Shown one piece after another: positions 33,571 to 41,211 of a DNA stretch of 64,000 nucleotides (position 1 is its first letter; every line of letters starts with the position of its first letter). The stretch covers positions 1 through 64,000 of the forward strand of contig NZ_JALLGK010000009.1 in NCBI RefSeq assembly GCF_023072595.1, in the 5' to 3' direction. Under the pieces are notes generated by a model, which saw nothing but the letters and a program-made list of their open reading frames with translations, ran no database searches and was not told where the DNA came from. This DNA is from Streptomyces sp. XM4193 (GTDB lineage Bacteria > Actinomycetota > Actinomycetes > Streptomycetales > Streptomycetaceae). Position numbers and translations under genes: made by a program.

Positions 33571-33613
33571 GAGGTCCCGAACGGCCGTGTGGCACACGGT
33601 TGTTCGGGACCTC
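33571..33613 (-). terminator. murA terminator
   Basis: Long bulged hairpin downstream of murA: GAGGTCCCGAAC (33571-33582) with GTTCGGGACCTC (33602-33613), and an inner CCGTGTG/CACACGG (33585-33599). Confidence 0.75.
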
Positions 33614-33669
33614 GGGCACGACGTCCGGGACCGGCCGCCGCGCACGGTGGCGGCCGGGGCCGGGTGGGG

Positions 33670-34998
33670 CTACGGCAGTTCGACCTTCGCGCCGAGGGCC
33701 GGGAGCTTGTCCATGAAGTTCTCGTAGCCACGGTTGATCAGCTCGATGCCGTGCACCCGGGAGGTGCCCTGCGCCGCGAGCGCCGCGATCAGGTACGAGA
33801 AGCCGCCGCGCAGGTCGGGGATGACCAGATCGGCGCCCTGGAGCTTGGTCGGGCCGGAGACCACCGCGGAGTGGAGGAAGTTGCGCTGGCCGAAGCGGCA
33901 GGGCGTACCGCCCAGGCACTCGCGGTAGAGCTGGATGTGCGCGCCCATCTGGTTCAGCGCCGAGGTGAAGCCCAGACGGGATTCGTAGACCGTCTCGTGC
34001 ACGATCGACAGCCCGGACGCCTGCGTCAGCGCCACGACGAGCGGCTGCTGCCAGTCGGTCTGGAAGCCGGGGTGGACGTCCGTCTCCAGCGCGATCGCCT
34101 TCAGCGGGCCGCCGGGGTGCCAGAAGCGGATGCCGTCCTTGTCGATCTCGAAGTTGCCGCCGACCTTCCGGTAGGTGTTCAGGAAGGTCATCATCTCGCG
34201 CTGGGCGGCGCCGCGTACGTAGACGCTGCCCTCGGTGGCGAGTGCGGCACAGGCCCAGGACGCCGCCTCCAGCCGGTCCGGCAGGGCGCTGTGGTTGTAG
34301 CCGCCGAGTCGGTCGACACCGGTGATCCGGATGGTCCGGTCGGTGTCCATGGAGATCATCGCGCCCATCTTCTGCAGTACGCAGATGAGGTCCTCGATCT
34401 CCGGCTCCACGGCCGCGTTGGACAGTTCGGTGACGCCTTCGGCGAGCACGGCGGTCAGCAGCACCTGCTCGGTGGCGCCGACCGAGGGGTACGGCAGCGC
34501 GATCTTGGTGCCGCGCAGCCGCTGCGGGGCCTCCAGGTACTGGCCCTCGGGTCGCTTCTCGATCGTGGCGCCGAACTGCCGCAGCACGTCGAAGTGGAAG
34601 TCGATCGGACGGCCGCCGATGTCGCAGCCGCCGAGGCCCGGGATGAAGGCGTGGCCGAGACGGTGCAGCAGCGGGCCGCAGAACAGGATCGGGATCCGGG
34701 AGGAGCCGGCGTGCGCGTCGATGTCGGCGACGTTGGCGCTCTCGACGTGCGAGGGGTCGAGCACGAGCTCGGCCTCCTCCTCGCCGCCGCGCACGGTCAC
34801 GCCGTGGAGCTGGAGCAGTCCGCGTACGACGCGTACGTCGCGGATGTCGGGGACGTTGCGCAGTCGGCTGGGCTCGCTGCCCAGCAGCGCGGCGACCATC
34901 GCCTTGGGTACGAGGTTCTTCGCGCCCCGGACTCTGATCTCACCCTCCAGCGGGGTGCCGCCGTGGACAAGCAGAACGTCGTCGGTGCTGACGGTCAT
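33670..34998 (-). CDS. murA: UDP-N-acetylglucosamine 1-carboxyvinyltransferase MurA
   Basis: 442 aa. First committed step of peptidoglycan synthesis: transfers enolpyruvate from PEP to UDP-GlcNAc. RVRGAKNLVPKAMVAALL carries the conserved Lys-Asn of the active site. The catalytic loop reads GLGGCDIGGRP, so the fosfomycin-target Cys (Cys125) is present, unlike the Asp variant of mycobacteria. DLRGGFSYLIAALAAQG holds the conserved D-R-G motif. Start ATG 34998, with AGGAGAG about 11 bases upstream; a longer frame to 35052 is less likely. Confidence 0.94.
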   Translation of the reverse strand: MTVSTDDVLLVHGGTPLEGEIRVRGAKNLVPKAMVAALLGSEPSRLRNVPDIRDVRVVRGLLQLHGVTVRGGEEEAELVLDPSHVESANVADIDAHAGSSRIPILFCGPLLHRLGHAFIPGLGGCDIGGRPIDFHFDVLRQFGATIEKRPEGQYLEAPQRLRGTKIALPYPSVGATEQVLLTAVLAEGVTELSNAAVEPEIEDLICVLQKMGAMISMDTDRTIRITGVDRLGGYNHSALPDRLEAASWACAALATEGSVYVRGAAQREMMTFLNTYRKVGGNFEIDKDGIRFWHPGGPLKAIALETDVHPGFQTDWQQPLVVALTQASGLSIVHETVYESRLGFTSALNQMGAHIQLYRECLGGTPCRFGQRNFLHSAVVSGPTKLQGADLVIPDLRGGFSYLIAALAAQGTSRVHGIELINRGYENFMDKLPALGAKVELP

Positions 34999-35236
34999 GG
35001 AACTCGCGATCTCTCCTAGGGCCTCATCTTCCGCCCTGCCGGCAGGGGACAAACTGGAATGGTAGTAGCCATCCGGCGCCTCTCCGACTACGTGTGCGCC
35101 CGGGTCTACGTTCCGCTTACACGCGAACTCGCGGGGTGACGAATTCGCGGTGTTTCAGGCCAGGTTCGGGGCGCGCGCGGGGCCCGTTGCTGAATTTGAC
35201 TCTCCCGGGACCGCGGATCTGCGCGACGATATGGGC

Positions 35237-35797
35237 ATGACGCAGGTGACCTCGCTCACCGGACGGCTTCTGGTGGCGACCCCGGCACTGTCCGACCCCA
35301 ACTTCGACCGCGCCGTCGTACTGCTGCTCGACCACGACGAGGACGGCTCCCTCGGCGTGGTCCTCAACCGGCCGACGCCGGTTGACGTGGGCGACATCCT
35401 GGAACCCTGGGCCGATTTCGCCGGCACCCCCGAAGTCGTGTTCCAGGGCGGCCCGGTCTCGCTGGACGCCGCCCTCGGCGTCGCGGTGATCCCCGGCGAG
35501 GAGGGGCCGCTCGGCTGGCGCCGGGTGCACGGCGCGATAGGGCTGGTCGACCTCGACGCGCCGCCCGAGGTGCTCGCGGCCGAGCTCGGCTCGCTGCGGA
35601 TCTTCGCCGGGTACGCGGGTTGGGCCGCGGGCCAGTTGGAGGAGGAGGTCTCCGAGGGAGCCTGGTACGTCGTCGACTCCGAGCCGGGCGACGTCTCGAC
35701 GCCCGAGCCCGAGGGGCTGTGGCGCTCCGTACTGCGGCGCCAGCGCAACGAGTTGGCGATGGTCGCCACCTACCCCGACGACGCCTCGCTGAACTGA
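35237..35797 (+). CDS. AlgH/YqgE family protein (DUF179)
   Basis: 186 aa. SLTGRLLVATPALSDPNFDRAVVLLLDHDEDGSLGVVLNRPT is the hallmark N-terminus; FQGGPV and FAGYAGWAAGQLEEEV are also conserved. The family fold is solved but its biochemical role is unknown. I use ATG 35237; ATG 35231 two codons earlier is equally possible. No ribosome binding site is evident. Divergent from murA. Confidence 0.92.
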   Translation: MTQVTSLTGRLLVATPALSDPNFDRAVVLLLDHDEDGSLGVVLNRPTPVDVGDILEPWADFAGTPEVVFQGGPVSLDAALGVAVIPGEEGPLGWRRVHGAIGLVDLDAPPEVLAAELGSLRIFAGYAGWAAGQLEEEVSEGAWYVVDSEPGDVSTPEPEGLWRSVLRRQRNELAMVATYPDDASLN

Positions 35798-36075
35798 CGG
35801 TGTCCCGCGGTCGCGCCTGCGGCTCCCGTGCGCCGGGCCCGCGGGCTCCCGTGTCTCGGGCCGGTCCCGTGCCGCCCTGCGTCCGAGGCCCTGCGTCCGA
35901 CGTCCGTGCCGCCCGTGCGTCACGTCCGTGCGTCACGTCCGTGCGTCCTTCGCGCCCGTCGCGGAGCCCGGTCCGTGCGGCGGCGAACTCGGCTGTGCCG
36001 GCGCCCGTTCCGCCCGCCGACGGCCGGGCCGCGCGGGCCGCGCGCACCCGTCGGGGATGGGTACCCTTGGTTCGT
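35798..36075. other. intergenic region with 13-bp tandem repeat
   Basis: Contains GTGCGTCACGTCC twice in tandem (35915-35927, 35928-35940) plus a partial third. TACCCT (36062-36067) is a plausible -10 that would make the next gene leaderless. Confidence 0.5.
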
Positions 36076-36375
36076 ATGAGCACTCTTGAGCCCGACCGCG
36101 GAACGGGTACCGGCACGCTCGTCGAGCCGACTCCGCAGACGTCGCACGGCGACGGCGATCACGAGCGGTATGCGCACTACGTCCAGAAGGACAAGATCAT
36201 GTCCAGCGCGCTCGACGGCAGCCCTGTCGTCGCGCTCTGCGGCAAGGTGTGGGTCCCGGGTCGCGACCCGAAGAAGTACCCGGTGTGCCCCATGTGCAAG
36301 GAGATCTACGAGTCCATGACCTCCGGGGGCGGGGACAAGGACGGCAAGGGTGGCAAGGGCGGCGGCAAGAAGTAG
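36076..36375 (+). CDS. DUF3039 family protein
   Basis: 99 aa, a conserved actinobacterial small protein. DHERYAHYVQKDKIMSSALDG, VVALCGKVWVPGRDPKKYPVCPMCKEIYE is the family core; the CG and CPMC cysteines look like a zinc site. Ends in a Gly/Lys-rich tail. Start ATG 36076, probably leaderless. Function unknown. Confidence 0.9.
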   Translation: MSTLEPDRGTGTGTLVEPTPQTSHGDGDHERYAHYVQKDKIMSSALDGSPVVALCGKVWVPGRDPKKYPVCPMCKEIYESMTSGGGDKDGKGGKGGGKK

Positions 36376-36511
36376 CCACCGCGGGCGGCGTCGCCGCCGA
36401 TACGCTGTTGCGCAGGGCCCGGCCTGCCCCCGACGCGCCTTCGCGGCGCGCCGGGGGCAGGTCTTTGCGCCCGGGCAGTGGCAGCCGAAGCGCGAGCAGA
36501 GCGGGGGCGTG

Positions 36512-37738
36512 GTGCACGACGGTGTGGACGGAGTCGATCCCGACGGCCGGGACCGGATCGAGCTGGTGCAGCACCTGTGCGAGTCCGGCCGCCTCGACGA
36601 GGCGCACGCCCTGCTCGACGACGACTGGGTGCGGGCCGCCGGCAGCCTCGGCTATCTGCTGCGGGCCTACGTCCACGCGCTGCGCGGCTCCCGGGCGGAG
36701 AGCCGGGAGGCGACCGACTGGGCGCTGCTGCATCTGGACGGCGATCCGGTCGACCAGCTCTGCCTGGCCGGGCAGGTCCTGCTGGCTCTCGGCGACGAGC
36801 ACCGCGCGCTGACGATCGGCCGTCGCGCTCTGGCCGCCGATCCGCACGACTGGCGGCCCCGGGTCCTGCTGGCCGACGCCTACCGGGAGTTGGACCGCAT
36901 CCAGGAGAGCGTGACGCTCGCCCGGCACGCCGTGGACCTCGCCCCCGAGGAGGTGGAGGCCCAGCTCGCGCTGGCCCGTTCGCTGAGTCTGCGGCAGGCG
37001 CTGCCCGGGCAGCGGCGCCGCGAGCTGACCTCCGAGCGCGACCGTGCCTGGGCCCGGGCCGCCGAACTCGGCGCCGACGAGGCGGCGTTGGCCGGAGCCA
37101 GACCGCCCTGGTGGCGCCGGTTCCGCTGGCTGCCGGTGGTGGTGATCTTCCTCGGGCTCCAGGTGGTCGCCGGCATCGACTGGCGGCTGGCGATCGGCGT
37201 GCTCTGCACGATGCTGTTCGCCCTGATCGGCCTGTGGTGGGTCTCCGTGCTGCGGGTCGGCGCGCGGCCCGCGGACCGGGTGCAGGCGGCCAGGGCCGCG
37301 ACCAGGGCGGAGCTGTTCGGCCACCCGGGCCAGGCCCGTGCGGTGGAGCTGGCGGTCGCCGCGGTGCTCCCGCTGGTGCCGCTCTTCACCACCGGTTTCG
37401 TGGCCGCGGCCGCCTCGGACGGGCAGCCCTGGCCGGCGCTCGCGGCGCTCTGCGCCGGACTGGGCGCCGCAGCCGCGGTGGTGGGCGGCGGGCTGCTGCT
37501 GCGCTGGTGGTACGGGGAGCGCGTGTGGCGCGAGCGACTGCTGCACAGCCCATACGTGGAACGGCGGTTGGCGCTGGTGCTGCTGCTGTCCGGAGGCACG
37601 GTGGCGATGGCGCTCGGCGGGGTGGGCGGTGGCTGGTGGGACGCGGTGTTCCTGGCCCATCTGCTGTTCGTGGTGGTCGGCTCGGTACGGGGTGTGTGGC
37701 GGCTGGCGGTGGAGCGGAACAGCCGCGTGGCGGGCTGA
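36512..37738 (+). CDS. TPR-like protein with C-terminal membrane domain
   Basis: 408 aa. The N-terminal 190 residues are helical tetratricopeptide-like repeats (ALRGSRAESREATDWALLHLDGDP, LALGDEHRALTIGRRALAADPHDW, AYRELDRIQESVTLARHAVDLAPEE). The C-terminal half has about six hydrophobic helices from residue 205 on (WLPVVVIFLGLQVVAGI, LAIGVLCTMLFALIGLWW, and others). Two adjacent GTG codons, 36509 and 36512, could start it; GGGGG precedes. I recognise the type from other streptomycetes but know no function. Confidence 0.75.
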   Translation: MHDGVDGVDPDGRDRIELVQHLCESGRLDEAHALLDDDWVRAAGSLGYLLRAYVHALRGSRAESREATDWALLHLDGDPVDQLCLAGQVLLALGDEHRALTIGRRALAADPHDWRPRVLLADAYRELDRIQESVTLARHAVDLAPEEVEAQLALARSLSLRQALPGQRRRELTSERDRAWARAAELGADEAALAGARPPWWRRFRWLPVVVIFLGLQVVAGIDWRLAIGVLCTMLFALIGLWWVSVLRVGARPADRVQAARAATRAELFGHPGQARAVELAVAAVLPLVPLFTTGFVAAAASDGQPWPALAALCAGLGAAAAVVGGGLLLRWWYGERVWRERLLHSPYVERRLALVLLLSGGTVAMALGGVGGGWWDAVFLAHLLFVVVGSVRGVWRLAVERNSRVAG

Positions 37739-37741
37739 GCC

Positions 37742-37771
37742 GGCGGCCCCGGCGGCCCCGGCGGCCCCGGC
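37742..37771. repeat. 9-bp tandem repeat GGCGGCCCC
   Basis: Three perfect units (37742-37768) and a partial fourth, directly after the TPR-protein stop. Confidence 0.8.
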
Positions 37772-37992
37772 GGTCGCCACGGCCCCGGCGGTGTGCGCAC
37801 GGCGGGTGCGGCGGGCTGAGGGCGGCTTGCGGCAGGACGGCAGGACGGCGGTGCGGCGGGCTGGGCGCGACGGGCTCGGGGGCGTACCCCCGGTCGCGCC
37901 CGGGGTACGAAGGCCCGGGCCCCGGCGCGGGCGCGGTGCGCGTTGTGGGACCGTGGTGGCTGACCTGCCGGGTCGGTGAAGGGACAGGGACG

Positions 37993-38130
37993 ATGAGCGG
38001 TCGGGCGGCTTCGGAGAGCTGGAAGGAGCGCAGCGTCTGGCTGCGTGTCTTCATCTATGTCTTCGCGACGCACCTCTTCGCCGGTTTTGTGATGCTGCTG
38101 TTCTTCGTGGGGGACCACGCGCAGAAGTGA
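37993..38130 (+). CDS. DUF6126-type mini membrane protein
   Basis: 45 aa: MSGRAASESWKERSVWLRV followed by one membrane helix (FIYVFATHLFAGFVMLLFFV) and GDHAQK. The conserved GDHA(Q/H)K end is what I recall for DUF6126 proteins of Streptomyces. ATG 37993 with AGGGA upstream. Function unknown. Confidence 0.8.
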   Translation: MSGRAASESWKERSVWLRVFIYVFATHLFAGFVMLLFFVGDHAQK

Positions 38131-38170
38131 CGTCCCGGTGGCGCCGGAAACAGGTTTGAGCTGCCGATAT

Positions 38171-38210
38171 TGGTATAGACCTTGTGTCGGGCAGAGGGCC
38201 CCCGTAGCCT
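38171..38210 (+). promoter_or_regulatory. DasR-type operator and promoter of the hexosaminidase gene
   Basis: TGGTATAGACCT (38171-38182) is a dre-like box one base off the chitinase copy at 12834. It joins -35 TTGTGT (38182-38187), 17 bases, -10 TAGCCT (38205-38210). The predicted transcript start at about 38217 makes the mRNA nearly leaderless. Confidence 0.75.
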
Positions 38211-38219
38211 CCGATGACC

Positions 38220-39893
38220 ATGGACTCCTCTTCGCTGTCAGGTGCGTCCGAGACCCCTCTCAGCCCCTCACTGATCCCCGCTCCCGTCGCCGTCCACCCC
38301 GCCGGGGGCGTGCTGCGACTCGACGCCGACACGGCCCTGACCGCGGCGCCCGGCACCGAAGGCGTCGCGCGCTGGCTCCGTACGACGCTGGGTGCGGCCA
38401 CCGGTTGGCCGCTGCTCCCGGACGGGCCCGGCGCGGTCGTCCGTCTGGAGCTCGACGGGCAACTCGCCGCGGAGGCCCACCGGTTGACCGTCGACGAGTC
38501 CGGGGTGCGCCTGGTCGGCGGCAGCGCCGCGGGCGTCTTCTGGGCCGCCCAGACCCTGCGCCAGCTCCTCGGCCCGGTCGCCCACCGCCGGGCGCCGCTG
38601 CCCGGCGCGCAGACCGACCCGCTTCCGTACGGCAGCATCGAGGACGCGCCCCGCTTCGGCTGGCGCGGGTTCATGCTCGACGTCTCCCGGCACTTCATGC
38701 CCAAGGACGGGGTGCTGCGGTACATCGACCTGCTCGCCGCCCACAAGCTGAACGTGCTGCATCTCCACCTCACCGACGACCAGGGCTGGCGGGTGGAGAT
38801 CAAGCGCTACCCGCGACTGACCGAGGTCGGCGGCTGGCGGCCCGGCACCCGGGTCGGCCACCGGGCCTCCGAGCTGTGGGACGAGCGCCGCCACGGCGGG
38901 TGCTACACCCAGGACGACATCCGCGAGATCGTCGCCTACGCCGCCGAGCGGCACATCACCGTCGTGCCCGAGATCGAGGTTCCGGGCCACTCGCAGGCCG
39001 CGATCGCCGCCTATCCCGAGCTCGGCAACACCGACGCGGTGGACACCGGCGCGCTCGACGTCTGGACGGACTGGGGCATCAGCGCCAATGTGCTCGCCCC
39101 CACCGACGAGGTGCTGCACTTCTACGAGAACGTGCTCACCGAGATCCTGGAGCTCTTCCCCGGTGAGTTCGTGCACCTCGGCGGGGACGAGTGCCCCAAG
39201 GAGCAGTGGCAGGCCTCGCAGACCGCCAAGCAGCGCATCGTCGACCTCGAACTCGCGGACGAGGAGGAGCTGCAGGCCTGGTTCATCCGGCACTTCGACC
39301 GCTGGCTGGCCGAGCGCGGGCGCCGGCTCATCGGCTGGGACGAGATCCTCTCCGGCGGCGGTCTGGCGACCGACGGTCGCGGACTGGGGCCGCGGGCGGC
39401 CGTCACCTCCTGGCGCGGCTACGCGGGCGGTGTGGCGGCGGCGCGCTCCGGCCGGGACGTCGTGATGTGCCCCGAGCAGCACGTCTATCTGGACCACCGG
39501 CAGGCCGCGGGCGAGGACGAGCCGGTGCCCATCGGCTTCGTCCGCACGCTGCGCGACGTGTACGAGTTCGAGCCGCTGCCGCCGGAGTTGGTCGGTACGG
39601 ACGCCGAGGGGCGGGTGCTCGGCGCGCAGGCGAACCTGTGGACCGAGGTCGCGGAGAGCCGTCAACGGGTGGACTACCAGGCGTTCCCCCGGCTCGCCGC
39701 GTTCGCGGAGGTGGTCTGGAGCGGCCGGGAGCACCGGAGTTGGCCGGATTTCGAGGGTCGGATGGAGCGCGGGCACTACGCCCGGCTCGACGCCATGGGC
39801 GTCGACTACCGGCCGCCGGGCGGCCCCAGGCCCTGGCAGCAGCGTCCCGGTGTGCTCGGACGTCCGATCGACGGAGTCCCCCCGATCGTGTGA
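38220..39893 (+). CDS. GH20 beta-N-acetylhexosaminidase
   Basis: 557 aa. An N-terminal alpha/beta domain (residues 1-145) precedes the GH20 barrel. The catalytic Asp-Glu pair is in VHLGGDECPKEQW; the substrate-binding DVSRHFMPKD, LHLTDDQGWR, EIEVPGHSQAA and the C-terminal W residues of the active site are present. It releases GlcNAc from chitobiose by substrate-assisted catalysis. No signal peptide is evident, so it may act inside the cell on imported chito-oligomers. ATG 38220 is preferred over 38214 because the promoter would place the mRNA 5' end there. Confidence 0.94.
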   Translation: MDSSSLSGASETPLSPSLIPAPVAVHPAGGVLRLDADTALTAAPGTEGVARWLRTTLGAATGWPLLPDGPGAVVRLELDGQLAAEAHRLTVDESGVRLVGGSAAGVFWAAQTLRQLLGPVAHRRAPLPGAQTDPLPYGSIEDAPRFGWRGFMLDVSRHFMPKDGVLRYIDLLAAHKLNVLHLHLTDDQGWRVEIKRYPRLTEVGGWRPGTRVGHRASELWDERRHGGCYTQDDIREIVAYAAERHITVVPEIEVPGHSQAAIAAYPELGNTDAVDTGALDVWTDWGISANVLAPTDEVLHFYENVLTEILELFPGEFVHLGGDECPKEQWQASQTAKQRIVDLELADEEELQAWFIRHFDRWLAERGRRLIGWDEILSGGGLATDGRGLGPRAAVTSWRGYAGGVAAARSGRDVVMCPEQHVYLDHRQAAGEDEPVPIGFVRTLRDVYEFEPLPPELVGTDAEGRVLGAQANLWTEVAESRQRVDYQAFPRLAAFAEVVWSGREHRSWPDFEGRMERGHYARLDAMGVDYRPPGGPRPWQQRPGVLGRPIDGVPPIV

Positions 39894-40281
39894 GCGGACG
39901 CTGATGGGCGCCCGGTGGGCCCCGGCGGCTGGAAGCGTGGCTTTCGGTCGCCGGGGCCGGCGGCGGCGAACCGGTCCTCCCGCTGCGCGGTCCCGGCCGC
40001 CCCGGGTCGGGGCTGCGGGGCGGCGCTTCGGGAAGTGTCCGAGAGGCGCCGGGCGGCGGTACGGGGCTCGGCGTCGCGGCACAGGGTGACGATTCGGGCA
40101 TAACCTGCCCATCGTGGTCTTTCCCAACTCCCTTGTGGCCGCGACCGGATCCGCGGAGCGCCGGACAACGGCGCCCCTCGCGTCGTGCGGCCCCGGAGTT
40201 GTGCCAGAGTTGCCACCTCCAGCCTCTGAGCACGTACCGTACGGCTGAGTAAGCCGGGCAGCCGGGGAAGGGGCAGCTGGA
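39894..40281. other. intergenic region, weak hairpin only
   Basis: 388 bases without a supported gene. GGCCCCGGCG (39918-39927) and CGCCGGGGCC (39949-39958) could form a 10-bp terminator with a 21-base loop. Confidence 0.45.
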
Positions 40282-41211
40282 TTGAGCACGCACGCGCCGC
40301 ATGCGCCACACAGCCCAGGGCTCAGGCGGTCCGTCGTCCTGCCCGCCACGCTCGACGAGGCGGTGGCCGCGCTCACCGAGATGCCCGCCGCCGTACCCGT
40401 CGCGGGCGGCACGGACCTGATGGTCGCCGTCAACTCCGGTCGGCTGCGGCCCGCCGGGCTGGTCAGCCTGGCCCGCATCAGTGAACTCCGCGGCTGGGAG
40501 TACCAGGACGGCCACGGACTGCTGGGCGCCGGACTCACCCACGCCCGGATGGGCCGTCCCGACTTCGCCGCCCTCTTCCCGGCGCTCGCCGCCGCCGCCC
40601 GCGCGGCCGGCCCGCCCCAGATCCGCAACGCCGGCACCCTCGGCGGGAACGTCGTCACCGCCGCCCCCACCGGGGACACCCTGCCCGTACTGGCCGCCCT
40701 CGAAGCGGTGTTGGTCATCGCCGGCAGCCGGGGCGCCCGTCGCGAGGTGCCGGTCAGCCACCTGCTCGCCGGTATGGAGATGCTCCGGCCCGGCGAGGTG
40801 ATCGGCCACCTCCGGGTCCCGCTGCTGCACGCCCCGCAGTCCTTCCTCAAGGCCACCGCCCGCACCGGCCCGAGCCGCGCGCAGGCGTCCGCGGCCGTCG
40901 TCCTCGACCCGGCCAGACGCGGGGTGCGGTGCGCGATCGGCGCGGTGGCGCCGATGCCGCTGCGCCCGTTGGAGGCCGAGCAGTGGGTGGCCTCGCTGAT
41001 CGACTGGTCGGTGGTGATGGACAAGGGCGCCAGCGCGCTCGCGCCCGAGGCGCTCGAAGCCTTCGGGCAGTACGTCGCGATGGCCTGCATCCCCGACCCC
41101 GAGCCCACCGAGGACGGGGAGGCGGCCGTCGAACTTCCGCCCGCCGCGCTGCATCTGCGGCGTACCGTGGCGGCACTGGCTCGCCGGGCACTGGGGAGGG
41201 CTCTCGCATGA
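40282..41211 (+). CDS. FAD-binding subunit of a molybdenum hydroxylase (xanthine dehydrogenase-like)
   Basis: 309 aa, CoxM/XdhB type. FAD pyrophosphate loops VPVAGGTDLMVAV and GTLGGNVVTAAPTGDTLPVL are intact (AGGT and TLGGN motifs). It would pass electrons from the 2Fe-2S subunit encoded next. Start TTG 40282 with GGAAGGGG upstream. The stop overlaps the next ATG (ATGA). Substrate of the complex is unknown. Confidence 0.9.
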   Translation: MSTHAPHAPHSPGLRRSVVLPATLDEAVAALTEMPAAVPVAGGTDLMVAVNSGRLRPAGLVSLARISELRGWEYQDGHGLLGAGLTHARMGRPDFAALFPALAAAARAAGPPQIRNAGTLGGNVVTAAPTGDTLPVLAALEAVLVIAGSRGARREVPVSHLLAGMEMLRPGEVIGHLRVPLLHAPQSFLKATARTGPSRAQASAAVVLDPARRGVRCAIGAVAPMPLRPLEAEQWVASLIDWSVVMDKGASALAPEALEAFGQYVAMACIPDPEPTEDGEAAVELPPAALHLRRTVAALARRALGRALA

